DNA from: G965261775 sp965261775
GTDB lineage: Bacteria > Pseudomonadota > Gammaproteobacteria > Eutrophobiales > Eutrophobiaceae
Assembly (NCBI GenBank): GCA_965261775.1
Contig: OZ253477.1
Span: 558,001-622,000, forward strand
Reading direction: 5' to 3'
DNA length: 64,000 nucleotides
The translations under genes and the position numbers were made by a program. Of this stretch, positions 46,538 to 56,120 are shown piece by piece (the first letter of the stretch is position 1; the number at the start of each line of letters is the position of its first letter). The notes under the pieces are model-generated. The model had not been told where the DNA came from. It made no database searches and saw nothing but the letters and a program-made list of their open reading frames with translations.

Positions 46538-47021
46538 CGACGTATCGGCCGAAGCCAGACAAGGCCCCGGCCTGGGCAAAACCATCCCGCCAGCAGAAAT
46601 TGCCCAATGGGATATTAGCGTCTTTCCAGAGGGTGCAGGTTTGCCCGAGGGCGAAGGTACAGCGGACGAAGGTGAAAAAATTTATCAACGGCATTGTCTC
46701 GTCTGTCATGGCAAAAATGGTCTGGGGGCAAGCGCCGACCAACTGGCTGGTGCAAAAATGGGACTGACCAGCGATTACCCAGAAAAAACCATTGGCAATT
46801 ACTGGCCGTACTCGACTACCTTGTTTGACATGATCAGACGCTCCATGCCAATGACGTCACCAGGCGTTTTAAACGATGATGAAGTCTATGCGGTAACGGC
46901 GTACCTTCTATATCTGAACGGACTGATTGATAAAAATGACCGGATAAATGCAAAGACCCTGCCCCGGATAAAAATGCCCAATGCGGAGGGGTTCATCAAT
47001 ATTTACGAGAAAAGCGAATAA
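46476..47021 (+). CDS. soxD: c-type cytochrome partner of SoxC (SoxD-like, monoheme)
   Basis: A 181-residue exported cytochrome c; start at 46476 or 46482, inside soxC, giving an overlap of 56-62 bases and translational coupling. A signal sequence (RRLAKILILIAVGISDVSA) is followed by a single heme site CLVCHGK near residue 75 and a likely axial methionine in MPMTSPGVLNDDEVYAV. Classical SoxD is a diheme protein twice this size, so this is a short form, similar to the cytochrome partners of bacterial sulfite dehydrogenases. Confidence 0.82.
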   Translation: MIMITSRRLAKILILIAVGISDVSAEARQGPGLGKTIPPAEIAQWDISVFPEGAGLPEGEGTADEGEKIYQRHCLVCHGKNGLGASADQLAGAKMGLTSDYPEKTIGNYWPYSTTLFDMIRRSMPMTSPGVLNDDEVYAVTAYLLYLNGLIDKNDRINAKTLPRIKMPNAEGFINIYEKSE

Positions 47022-47306
47022 TGGTCAGTGGACACGTCACCGGACAGTTCGGCAGGAGGACAGGGAAACAGGACAAATTGAGGATATTCGCCGCAAGATG
47101 AAAAAGCCGCTACGCTATGTTAAAAATTAATCTAATATTGAAAGAAATAAAATATGTCAACGGCTATAGTAATCTAAACTATTTTCATGGCAACAATGTT
47201 CATTTTGATTAATAATTGATTGAAACTAATGATGGATTTAAAGAATTGAGCCCGCTTTCTTATAAAATCTTCTTTGAAAACAAAAGATTATTGTACTGGA
47301 GGGAAA

Positions 47307-48980
47307 ATGTCCGATATTGAAATTGCACAAAAAGCAAGTTTGAAACGTATTATCGACCTGGCTGGGGAACAGTATCATATTGACAGCGAACATCTCGTGC
47401 CCTACGGCCATTATAAGGCGAAGCTATCACTTGACTATATTGATGGCTTGAAAGACAGGAAGGACGGTAAACTGATTCTGGTGACGGCAGTCAGCCCGAC
47501 GCCGGCAGGCGAAGGGAAAACCACGACCACCGTGGGGCTAGGCGATGCGCTTAACCGTATTGGCAAAAACGCCATTATGTGTCTTCGAGAACCGTCCTTA
47601 GGGCCTTGCTTTGGTGTGAAAGGCGGCGCAGCAGGCGGCGGTTATGCACAAGTCGTCCCGATGGAGGACATCAATTTACATTTTACCGGCGATTTTCATG
47701 CGATTGGCGTGGCCCATAACTTACTTTCTGCCATGATTGATAATCATATTCATCACGGCAATATGCTTGATATTGACCCGCGCCGCATTCAATGGAAACG
47801 CGTCGTCGATATGAATGACCGCGCCTTACGAAAGATCGTCGTCGGCATGGGTGGAACAACGAACGGTTATTTGCGTGAAGACGGTTTTGATATTGTGGTC
47901 GCATCGGAAATCATGGCCATACTTTGCCTTGCCACCGGCCGCCAGGATCTGAAAGAACGGCTGGGGCGTATTGTGGTCGGCTATAAACGGGACGCTAAAA
48001 CACCTGTCTATGCCCGCGACTTGAATGCACACGGATCCATGTCCGTATTGCTGAAAGATGCCATTAATCCGAATCTGGTACAGACACTGGAAAATAATAT
48101 CGTTATCATCCACGGTGGACCGTTTGCGAATATCGCCCACGGCTGTAATACTGTCATTGCTACTAAAACCGGTTTGAAACTGGCCGATTATGTTGTAACC
48201 GAGGCCGGTTTCGGGGCGGATCTGGGTGCTGAAAAATTCATTGATATTAAAACCCGCATGGCAAGCCTCAACCCTGCCGCGGTTGTACTAGTAACGACCA
48301 TCCGCGCCATGAAATATCACGGCGGCGTAGCCAAAGAAAGACTCAGCGATGAAAATCTAGAGGCACTGGATAAGGGTATGGTAAATATGGAACGCCATAT
48401 TAAAAATATTACTGAGGTTTATGGTCTGCCCTGCATTGTTTGTTTGAACCATTTTACGCTGGACAGCGATGGGGAAGTTGATCTGTTGATGAAACGTTGC
48501 AAATCGCTGGGGGTGAAGGCTGTTGTCTCAAAGCACTGGGCCGATGGCGGCGCTGGAGCGGAAGAACTTGCAAAGATGGTGGTGAATGTCGTTGATAATC
48601 AGCCGGGGACACATCAGTACGTTTATGCGGACGACCTCTCTTTGTTTGAGAAAATTCAGGCGGTCGCCACTCGGGTATATGGTGCGGGATCCGTTTCCGC
48701 CGATCCCAAAGTCATGCAACAACTGGAGAACTGGAATAAAGAATACGGCGCCTATCCGGTCTGTCTGGCGAAAACACAGATGTCGTTCTCAACCGAACCG
48801 ACAGCGATCGGCGCCCCGACTGGTCATAATGTGCATGTCAGCGAAGTCCGGCTGGCCAACGGCGCCGGTTTTATCGTCGCCATCTGTGGCAATATGATGA
48901 CCATGCCCGGCCTGACAAAAGTACCGGCAGCAGAACGTATTGATATTGATAATGACGGTAATATTACAGGGCTGTTTTAA
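47307..48980 (+). CDS. fhs: formate-tetrahydrofolate ligase
   Basis: ATP-dependent ligase that makes 10-formyl-tetrahydrofolate from formate, feeding one-carbon units to purine and other synthesis. The 557-residue product starts at the ATG at 47307, which has GGAGGG just upstream. The P-loop PTPAGEGKTTTTVGL is near residue 66, and EPSLGPCFGVKGGAAGGGYAQ-type, GNMLDIDPRRIQW and VVTEAGFGADLGAEKF segments are family marks. Related carriers and the folate-dependent metH are elsewhere in the window. I see no riboswitch in the 285 bases upstream. Confidence 0.96.
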   Translation: MSDIEIAQKASLKRIIDLAGEQYHIDSEHLVPYGHYKAKLSLDYIDGLKDRKDGKLILVTAVSPTPAGEGKTTTTVGLGDALNRIGKNAIMCLREPSLGPCFGVKGGAAGGGYAQVVPMEDINLHFTGDFHAIGVAHNLLSAMIDNHIHHGNMLDIDPRRIQWKRVVDMNDRALRKIVVGMGGTTNGYLREDGFDIVVASEIMAILCLATGRQDLKERLGRIVVGYKRDAKTPVYARDLNAHGSMSVLLKDAINPNLVQTLENNIVIIHGGPFANIAHGCNTVIATKTGLKLADYVVTEAGFGADLGAEKFIDIKTRMASLNPAAVVLVTTIRAMKYHGGVAKERLSDENLEALDKGMVNMERHIKNITEVYGLPCIVCLNHFTLDSDGEVDLLMKRCKSLGVKAVVSKHWADGGAGAEELAKMVVNVVDNQPGTHQYVYADDLSLFEKIQAVATRVYGAGSVSADPKVMQQLENWNKEYGAYPVCLAKTQMSFSTEPTAIGAPTGHNVHVSEVRLANGAGFIVAICGNMMTMPGLTKVPAAERIDIDNDGNITGLF

Positions 48981-49306
48981 TTTAATGTAGGGATGTTAGT
49001 TAGCTACCACAATTACTAGCTTTTTTTTTCACGCCGCTTGTTTTTTACGCGTCGGAACCGTGTAAAAAACAAGCGGCATAACCTGCAGATAATCAATCTG
49101 AGTTCCTCCATGAACAATCCATGAAATTTAATCATAAAATGGAAGAATCGTTACTTGAGAAAAGGATTGTCCTTAGAGCTCAGAACACTGTAGACAATGA
49201 TTTTTTGTCCAAAACACACACCTACTGAACTTTCCGAAGCACATTATTTCTGTACTTTTCGCTGTACTGAAATGATTGATAATCGTCTTGTTATAGCATA
49301 ATTTTC
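48981..49306 (+). other. fhs-mutS intergenic region
   Basis: No gene is visible in these 326 bases. It holds a long imperfect hairpin (49033-49077) and a run of ten T at 49020-49029. Promoter for mutS should lie in the second half; I do not see a clear ribosome site before the mutS ATG. Confidence 0.5.
49033..49077. repeat. 19-bp inverted repeat hairpin after fhs
   Basis: Arms of 19 bases, beginning GCCGCTTGTTTTTTAC and ending GTAAAAAACAAGCGGC, pair with one mismatch around a 7-base loop. The T run lies on the 5' side for plus-strand transcripts, so it is not a standard terminator for fhs, although the position suggests it may serve as one. Confidence 0.85.
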
Positions 49307-51856
49307 ATGCCGGTACAGACACCACAACAACATACCCCCGTCATGCAACAATATCTGGGTTTCAAGGCGAAATATCCCGGTATGTTGCTGTTTTTCCGTA
49401 TGGGTGATTTCTATGAACTGTTTTATGACGATGCGAAAAAAGCGGCGCGCCTGCTTGATATTGCCCTGACCAAGCGCGGCAAATCCGCTGGCACCGACAT
49501 CCCCATGGCAGGCATTCCCTTTCACGCCGTTGACAATTACCTGGGTCGTTTAATCAGACAGGGAGAATCGGTAGTCATCTGTGAACAAGTGGGTAATCCC
49601 GATTTGTGCAAAAGCCCGGTTGAACGCGAGGTTACCCGCATTATCACCCCCGGGACCATTACAGACGAGGCATTGTTAAATGAAGACGATTCAAACATCC
49701 TCCTCGCCCTGTATAAAGATAAAAAACATTACGGCCTCGCTGCTCTAGAACTAGGCAACGGCGAAGTACGTCTTACTGAAACGGAGACCGACACGGCACT
49801 GGAAAACCTGTTGACGCAATACACGCCAGCAGAAATATTAATCAGCGAAGGTAGCGGATTGCATGAAACATTGGCACAACATCATTGCATCACCAACCGT
49901 CCCGACTGGCATTTCAACAAAACCAGTGCCAAAGATATCATTAAAAAACAATACCGCGTTGCTGATTTAAACGGCTTTGGCTTTGAACATCTTGACCCGT
50001 CAATTTGTGCCCTAGGTTGTCTGTTACATTATGTGAATGATACGCAAAGGACAGCGTTGTCACATTTGCAACCACCCCAAATTGAGCAAAGCGCACACTA
50101 TCTACAGATAGACGCCGTTTCAAGGCAGCATCTTGAGATTGAAAGTGGATTGCATGCGAACAAATCTCACACACTGTTAAAGGTAATTGATGTGACCTCA
50201 ACAGCGATGGGAAAACGTCTGTTGCGACGCTGGTTATCACAGCCCGTTCTTGACCACGATGTCCTGCGGCAACGTTATGCAGCTGTGGAACAATTCTTGC
50301 TTGAGCGACAACGGCAGAATTTTCATCAGAAAATGTGCTCTATCGGCGATATTGAACGCATCACCACGCGGATCGTCCTAAAATCCGCCCGCCCGCGCGA
50401 TCTGCTCCGATTGCGCGACAGTCTGAGACAATTGCCTGAAATCAAAGATTGGCTCAAACAAATTGATGCTCCCCACATCGACGCACTCAATGAAAATATT
50501 GTGCCACTGCCCGAATTACTGCAATCATTAAACGCTGCGCTGGTTGATGAACCACCGGTCACGATACGCGATGGAGGCGTAATTGCCGACGGCTATGATT
50601 CGCGTCTGGACGAGTTACGCGGTTTAAGTAACAACGCCGAGCAATATCTGGCTGATCTAGAAGAACAGGAAAAACAGCGTACCGGAATACAAGGACTTCG
50701 GGTCGGCTATAACCGGGTACACGGCTATTATATTGAAATCAGTCGCGCATATGCCGCGGAAGTCCCTGAAGACTACAGCCGCCACCAAACTCTGAAAAGG
50801 ACAGAACGTTTCACCACTCCTGGCTTGAAAGCGCTTGAAAGTAAAATGCTACACACCAAAGAAAGGTTACTGGAACTTGAGAAGCAACTTTATACCGAAT
50901 TGCTGGAAAACATCGCAAGCGAACAGACGGAGCTACAAAACTGTGCCGCCGCGCTGGCTGAGCTTGATGTTTATCTGTGTTTCGCGGAGACTGCAGAAAG
51001 ACTGAATTTCACGATGCCGCAATTATCGGAGCAGAAAGGGATCAACGTTACGGCAGGGCGGCATCCAGTCGTTGAACGGATCAACCCGCAGGCATTTATT
51101 CCCAATGATCTGTCTTTAAGCGATAACTGCCCGATGTTGATCGTTACCGGACCAAATATGGGCGGAAAATCAACCTATATGCGTCAAACTGCGCTCATTA
51201 TCATTCTCGCGTACATCGGCAGTTATGTCCCAGCGGAGCAGGCCGTAATTGGTCGGATTGACCGCATCTTCACCCGCATCGGAGCCGCCGATGATCTCGC
51301 TGGTAATCGCTCCACTTTTATGGTCGAAATGACCGAGACAGCTAATATTCTTAATAATGCCACGGAAAATAGTTTCATTCTCATGGACGAAATCGGGCGC
51401 GGCACAAGCACTTATGACGGCCTCGCACTAGCTTGGGCCTGTGCGACCCATCTGGCCAAGGTCACCCGCGCCTGCACTCTGTTTGCGACTCATTATTTCG
51501 AACTCACGACCCTGGTTGATACTCACGCTAATATCGGAAATGTCCACATGGATGCTGTGGAATACGACAATGATATCGTATTCCTCCATACCGTCAAACC
51601 AGGCCCGGCCAGCCAGAGTTACGGACTACAGGTCGCCGCGCTGGCAGGCGTGCCAAAAAAGGTAATTGATCATGCACGACAACGCCTGCATGAAATCAGC
51701 ATCCCATTATTACCCAAGGACAATGGTCAGACACAGGGCAATCTGTTTGACTCTGATATTATACTAAGCAGGTTAAGAAAAATTGACCCTGATTCAACCA
51801 ATCCCAAACAGGCATTGTCCTTATTATATGAACTGCACGCATTGCTGAATAAATAA
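49307..51856 (+). CDS. mutS: DNA mismatch repair protein MutS
   Basis: Recognises mismatches and starts methyl-directed repair. The 849-residue product has the mismatch-binding FFRMGDFYELF (FxE motif) near residue 32, a lever and clamp region in the middle, Walker A TGPNMGGKSTYMRQ near 615 and Walker B FILMDEIGRGTSTYDG near 690, then the ABC-type HYFELT region and a short dimerisation C-terminus. Size and domains are standard (Escherichia coli 853). Confidence 0.97.
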   Translation: MPVQTPQQHTPVMQQYLGFKAKYPGMLLFFRMGDFYELFYDDAKKAARLLDIALTKRGKSAGTDIPMAGIPFHAVDNYLGRLIRQGESVVICEQVGNPDLCKSPVEREVTRIITPGTITDEALLNEDDSNILLALYKDKKHYGLAALELGNGEVRLTETETDTALENLLTQYTPAEILISEGSGLHETLAQHHCITNRPDWHFNKTSAKDIIKKQYRVADLNGFGFEHLDPSICALGCLLHYVNDTQRTALSHLQPPQIEQSAHYLQIDAVSRQHLEIESGLHANKSHTLLKVIDVTSTAMGKRLLRRWLSQPVLDHDVLRQRYAAVEQFLLERQRQNFHQKMCSIGDIERITTRIVLKSARPRDLLRLRDSLRQLPEIKDWLKQIDAPHIDALNENIVPLPELLQSLNAALVDEPPVTIRDGGVIADGYDSRLDELRGLSNNAEQYLADLEEQEKQRTGIQGLRVGYNRVHGYYIEISRAYAAEVPEDYSRHQTLKRTERFTTPGLKALESKMLHTKERLLELEKQLYTELLENIASEQTELQNCAAALAELDVYLCFAETAERLNFTMPQLSEQKGINVTAGRHPVVERINPQAFIPNDLSLSDNCPMLIVTGPNMGGKSTYMRQTALIIILAYIGSYVPAEQAVIGRIDRIFTRIGAADDLAGNRSTFMVEMTETANILNNATENSFILMDEIGRGTSTYDGLALAWACATHLAKVTRACTLFATHYFELTTLVDTHANIGNVHMDAVEYDNDIVFLHTVKPGPASQSYGLQVAALAGVPKKVIDHARQRLHEISIPLLPKDNGQTQGNLFDSDIILSRLRKIDPDSTNPKQALSLLYELHALLNK

Positions 51857-52038
51857 TGACGCCGAAACCGCCGCTATTGTATTGGATAATTCGTAAAACA
51901 GAGGACGGGGCTGTTTCGCACGGACTGACAGGGGAAAAAAGATCATCGTCGGAGTAACAATAAACGATAATATTTTGTTCCCGTTACGGGAGTAGGTATA
52001 CTTCCAGCTATCGTTGAACTTGAAGGTTGAAAAAACAG

Positions 52039-52362
52039 ATGCCATTTGTTGTCACTGAAAACTGCATAAAATGTAAATATACGGATTGTGTTGAGGTTTG
52101 TCCGGTCGATTGTTTTCACGAAGGACCCAATATGCTGGTCATTGATCCAGATGAGTGTATTGACTGTACCCTGTGCGAACCTGAATGCCCGATTGAAGCT
52201 ATCATGGCAGATGAAGATGTGCCGGAAGAGATGCAACCGTTTATTGAATTGAACGCGGAATTATCCAAAATCTGGCCAGTTATTAATGAAATGAAACCAC
52301 CTCCCGAGGATGCTGATGAATGGAAAGAAGAAACCAACAAACTTAAACATCTGCAACGTTAA
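52039..52362 (+). CDS. fdxA: 7Fe ferredoxin FdxA
   Basis: Small electron carrier with one 3Fe-4S and one 4Fe-4S cluster, 107 residues from the ATG at 52039. Cluster cysteines are in ENCIKCKYTDCVEVCPVDCF and DECIDCTLCEPECPIEA. The acidic C-terminal tail (ELNAELSKIWPVINE) is the Azotobacter-type ferredoxin extension. It often follows mutS in gammaproteobacteria, as it does here. Partner enzymes are unknown. Confidence 0.95.
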   Translation: MPFVVTENCIKCKYTDCVEVCPVDCFHEGPNMLVIDPDECIDCTLCEPECPIEAIMADEDVPEEMQPFIELNAELSKIWPVINEMKPPPEDADEWKEETNKLKHLQR

Positions 52363-52456
52363 CCCGCGACTGCCGGGCGAAAAACAGTTCCTGGAAGGTT
52401 TCAAAGAAAGCGCTCCTAGAGATACCTTGGCGCTGGCGTTGCCCGCATTCTGTACT

Positions 52457-52909
52457 ATGATTTTGAAGGCTTTTATTCTGATTGTCTGTATATTGACATA
52501 CGCCACCAGCACCACTGCGGAAATTTATAAATGGACGGATGAAAACGGTAACGTTATATACGGTGACAAGCCCGTATCCAAAAAAGTGACGGAAAAGATA
52601 AAAATCAGAGAAAAATCGAAACAACAGCTGCCACAAACACCAAACCGTTTTGGAAAACAGGGAAAACTGCTTGATATAATGCAGGAAGAACGGAATGAAA
52701 AATTGATGCAATCAAAAAAGGAGAAGGCCGAAAAGGAAGAACGTAAACAAAAATGCGTTGCAGCAAGAAAGCACCTTCAAAAAATGAAGTACGCTCGTTT
52801 TATATATGAAAAAACTGATGATCCCCTTAATCCAGTTATCCTTTCGGATGAGGAAAGAAAGGCGGAACAGGATCGCCTGGCGGAAAATATAAACAAATAT
52901 TGCCAATAA
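52457..52909 (+). CDS. DUF4124 domain exported protein
   Basis: A 150-residue protein with a signal sequence (ILKAFILIVCILTYATSTTA) followed by the DUF4124 motif EIYKWTDENGNVIYGDKP, then a charged coiled-coil-like region (KEKAEKEERKQKC) and the pattern FIYEKTDDPLNPVILSDEER. I chose the ATG at 52457 because earlier codons overlap fdxA and do not fit a signal sequence; no strong ribosome site is seen. DUF4124 proteins are widespread in proteobacteria, with unknown role, and probably sit in the periplasm. Confidence 0.78.
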   Translation: MILKAFILIVCILTYATSTTAEIYKWTDENGNVIYGDKPVSKKVTEKIKIREKSKQQLPQTPNRFGKQGKLLDIMQEERNEKLMQSKKEKAEKEERKQKCVAARKHLQKMKYARFIYEKTDDPLNPVILSDEERKAEQDRLAENINKYCQ

Positions 52910-53528
52910 ATTAAAATGAAATAAATACATTCTTCAAAAGGTTACTATGAATAAGTTTCTGGAATCATCCACAGTACACGTGAAATAAATACAGAGTGGA
53001 TAGCTATAAATCCGGTGAAATTGCCAGTGCCTCGTCAGCAACCAATGTACATGCCTGTTTCCAGAGGCCCGAAAAAAGCCGGGCAAAAACCGCAATAAAG
53101 ACCAGCCCAATATATGCACCGCCATTAATCAGAGATTCAATCCACAAATGTACTGATTGATAATATTGCCAAGACCCGCCGTGGAGTAACAAGAAAATAA
53201 GGACTACCATTATTGTTGGTTTATTATATAATAATATTAACTGTTATATATGGATAGCTCCTGTATTTATTTTTTACAAAACAAAAACTTATAGAAAATT
53301 CCTAAAGCTGACTTTTTTAAATACGAGAAACGAGTATTAGCGGAATAAAATATTTTTACATTGAAATAGGCCGAAAATACGATCATACCTGAATAATATT
53401 TATCTGCGGCGTTCAAACGAATTAATGATATGTTAAATTGCAATGAAATTCATGACCTTATATTTAAAGGTTTTTTCAAAGTTTTACAGGGCATTTATTA
53501 AGATGAAATACGGAGATAGGTTTTAGCG
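52910..53528. other. AT-rich gene-poor region before the FHA gene
   Basis: About 620 bases, rich in A and T, with no gene I can support firmly. The only candidate is a 68-codon minus-strand frame (see 53004-53210). The right half, 53220-53520, has no coding signal and should hold the promoter of the FHA gene. Confidence 0.5.
53004..53210 (-). CDS. hypothetical small membrane protein, doubtful
   Basis: A 68-residue frame with two hydrophobic stretches (MVVLIFLLLHGGSW and GGAYIGLVFIAVFARLF). There is no ribosome site and no family that I recognise. It may be a fragment of a larger membrane protein or non-coding. Confidence 0.25.
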   Translation of the reverse strand: MVVLIFLLLHGGSWQYYQSVHLWIESLINGGAYIGLVFIAVFARLFSGLWKQACTLVADEALAISPDL

Positions 53529-54251
53529 ATGGCGAAATTAGTCATGAGTATAAACGGTGAGGTTAAAAGCGAATACCCTCTCAACAAGAAAAGAATAAAG
53601 ATTGGACGTAAAACCAGTAATGATATTCGACTTGACAACCTTGGGGTCAGTGGCAATCACGCATTGATTGTTACCATTCTTGAAGATTCTTTTTTAGAAG
53701 ACCTAGGTAGTACCAACGGCAGCTATGTCAATGGCAAGCTCATCAAAAAACATGCTCTTAAAGATGGCGACATCATCGCAATAGGTAAACACGAACTGAA
53801 ATACGTCGTTGAATCTTCAAAGACGGGAGAAGATGAATTTGAAAAAACCATGGTTATCAAACCAGGCACGTCCGGGGCTACTGTAACCACTGCCCAAGTT
53901 GCCCAGCCTACAGAAAAAACTGATGGGGACAACACCAGCACCTACGATGAGAACACCAAAATAACGAAGGTCATGCCTCTAGCTCAATTGACCGTTCTTG
54001 ACGGACCGATAATCGGTAAGACACTCAAACTAACCAAGGCTTTAATTACATTGGGTAAACCCGGAACACAGGTTGCTGTAATATCCCGACGCCCCAACGG
54101 TTATTTTCTAACTCACATTGACAGCGATGGTGATGGGAAACGTTATCCTCTTGTGAATGGCCAACCCATCGGGTCTGACGTTTTTTCGTTGAAACAAAAT
54201 GATGTCATTGAACTGGCTGGAGTTAATATCCGGTTTTCTCTGCTACAATAA
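53529..54251 (+). CDS. FHA domain protein
   Basis: A 240-residue cytoplasmic protein with a clear N-terminal forkhead-associated domain that binds phosphothreonine: IKIGRKTSNDIRLDNLGVSGNHALI (key Gly-Arg, Ser, His) and DLGSTNGSYVNG at residues 20-75. A threonine-rich linker (TTAQVAQPTEKTDGDN) follows, and a second FHA-like fold covers about 160-240 (ITLGKPGTQVAVISRR, VNGQPIG) with weaker motifs. No kinase is adjacent. A GGAG site lies about 14 bases before the ATG. Confidence 0.88.
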   Translation: MAKLVMSINGEVKSEYPLNKKRIKIGRKTSNDIRLDNLGVSGNHALIVTILEDSFLEDLGSTNGSYVNGKLIKKHALKDGDIIAIGKHELKYVVESSKTGEDEFEKTMVIKPGTSGATVTTAQVAQPTEKTDGDNTSTYDENTKITKVMPLAQLTVLDGPIIGKTLKLTKALITLGKPGTQVAVISRRPNGYFLTHIDSDGDGKRYPLVNGQPIGSDVFSLKQNDVIELAGVNIRFSLLQ

Positions 54252-54424
54252 ATATCCGTAGATGGCACCTAATGCGTCAAGTGCGCTCAGTAGCCATTCC
54301 TGACCGGGTATATGTTCCTTCGTATACTTTAATCAGGGACGAGAATCCAACACATACTGTGCACCGAGCCATCCAACATCCGTTGTTTCATATTATCTTT
54401 TCTAAATACTACAGATAGGCATTT

Positions 54425-55150
54425 CTATATCCTGTCCGTATAATTTTTACGCCCTTTCCATTCACAATGTTCAAATATCACACACTCATTGCATCTCGGC
54501 CGACGGGCGGTACAGACATAGCGCCCGTGCAGAATTAACCAATGATGCGCATTCTTTTTAAATGTATCCGGCACGAATTTGAGTAGCTTCCGTTCTACTT
54601 CATTGACATTCTTCCCTGGCGCGATACCGATCCGATTTGAAACGCGGAATATATGGGTATCTACCGCAATTGTCGGTTCGCCAAACAAGGTATTCAAGAT
54701 AACGTTCGCGGTTTTTCTACCGACACCAGGCAGGCTTTCCAGACCTGCCCGATCACGAGGGAGCCGTCCGTCGTATTTATCGATCAATATCCTACAGGCC
54801 GCAATAATATTCTTCGCCTTGCTGTTATAGAGGCCAATCGTCTTGATATAGGATTTCAAGCGTTCCACTCCCAGAGCCACCATATCGTCCGGAGTATTAG
54901 CCACTGAGTAAAGCTTTTTGGTAGCCTTGTTCACGCTCATATCTGTAGCCTGTGCGGAAAGAATGACTGCTATCAATAATTCAAATGGAGAGTTATAGAT
55001 CAACTCAGTGGTTGGTGACGGATTATGCTGACACAGTATTTCAAATATCCGGGTGCGTTTTTCTCTGTTCAAAACGTTAAACCCGAATAATTTATGAAAG
55101 ATTTCAACTGTCTTTTGTCGGAAAAAACAGGATAAACTTTGCCTTGGCAA
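54425..55150 (-). CDS. nth: endonuclease III
   Basis: Base-excision repair glycosylase/AP lyase for oxidised pyrimidines. LLIAVILSAQATDMSVNKAT is the N-terminal core, the helix-hairpin-helix is LPGVGRKTANVILN with the catalytic lysine, the aspartate is in IAVDTHIFRV, and the iron-sulfur cysteines are C-X6-C-X2-C-X5-C in VCTARRPRCNECVIFEHC. The frame opens with TTG at 55150, giving 241 residues; a TTG 26 codons later gives the usual 211-215. Which one is used cannot be told. Confidence 0.94.
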   Translation of the reverse strand: MPRQSLSCFFRQKTVEIFHKLFGFNVLNREKRTRIFEILCQHNPSPTTELIYNSPFELLIAVILSAQATDMSVNKATKKLYSVANTPDDMVALGVERLKSYIKTIGLYNSKAKNIIAACRILIDKYDGRLPRDRAGLESLPGVGRKTANVILNTLFGEPTIAVDTHIFRVSNRIGIAPGKNVNEVERKLLKFVPDTFKKNAHHWLILHGRYVCTARRPRCNECVIFEHCEWKGRKNYTDRI

Positions 55151-55244
55151 GAAATATCCATTTTAATAATAATGACCTGTAATTAAACAAGATCGGGACA
55201 TTACACACAAAAAAACTGCTTTGGTCAAAAACCTGTCCGACAAT

Positions 55245-56120
55245 ATGAAACTAGCCACTATTCGCCACCAACAAACAACCACCGTCTGCACCGTTACCGA
55301 TAATGGCATTTATCTAGCCGACCAACGCTATACCGGCGATGCCGGGATGATACATTTTCTGGAAGCAGGCGATTCCGCTCTGCAAACATTATCGAAAAAA
55401 ACACAGAGTGCCACCGATGCCGTCCCACATGACGATGAATTTGAACTCATGGCACCGGTGCCAAAACCTGCGAAATTATTTGGTGTTGCGCTGAATTACC
55501 GTGATCACATCACCGAAACCGGCATCGTTCAACCCGAGTATCCCACATTCTTCAACAAACAGAATACCTCCGTGATTGGCCCCAATGCGCCCATCCACAG
55601 ACCCCGCGTGTCGGAAAAACTAGATTATGAAGGTGAACTGGGGATCGTGATTGGCAAACGCTGCCGCCATGTCAACCGCCAGCAGGCACACCGAGTCATC
55701 GCTGGTTATACAATTGTGAATGATGTTAGCGTACGAGACTGGCAAATGCGCTCTCATACCTGGACCTTGGGCAAATCATTTGATACGCACTGCCCGTGCG
55801 GGCCCTGGATAGTGACTGCCGATGAAATTGAATCGCATGCGCTAGAGATCAAAACGCGGATCAATGGCGAACTCAGACAGAGATTTAATACCAAAGATAT
55901 GATCTTTGACTGCTATCGACTACTTGAATATCTCTCCACGGTAATGACCTTGGAACCCGGCGATATCATCGCTTCCGGTACCGGAGCTGGCGTCGGCGTG
56001 AAAATGAAACCTCGGGGATATATGCGAGCCGGCGACACAGTCACCGTAGAAATAGAAAATATTGGCATACTGCAAAATCCGGTGATAGAAGAACCCGATT
56101 CAACCTGCTTTATTGAGTGA
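55245..56120 (+). CDS. fumarylacetoacetate hydrolase family protein
   Basis: A 291-residue enzyme of the FAH superfamily (C-C bond hydrolases and decarboxylases of beta-keto acids). The ATG at 55245 follows a 24-base frame that is probably not translated. Family motifs: KLFGVALNYRDHITETG near 75, DYEGELGIVIGKRCR near 125 with metal-binding acids, VNDVSVRDW near 158, GKSFDTHCPCGPW near 175 and GDIIASGTGAGVG near 245. Substrate cannot be named. Confidence 0.88.
   Translation: MKLATIRHQQTTTVCTVTDNGIYLADQRYTGDAGMIHFLEAGDSALQTLSKKTQSATDAVPHDDEFELMAPVPKPAKLFGVALNYRDHITETGIVQPEYPTFFNKQNTSVIGPNAPIHRPRVSEKLDYEGELGIVIGKRCRHVNRQQAHRVIAGYTIVNDVSVRDWQMRSHTWTLGKSFDTHCPCGPWIVTADEIESHALEIKTRINGELRQRFNTKDMIFDCYRLLEYLSTVMTLEPGDIIASGTGAGVGVKMKPRGYMRAGDTVTVEIENIGILQNPVIEEPDSTCFIE

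Noticed and set aside
47022..47306. possible ZTP or THF riboswitch upstream of fhs
   Set aside because: The conserved ZTP blocks (such as CCGCCTGGGC) and THF motif are absent.
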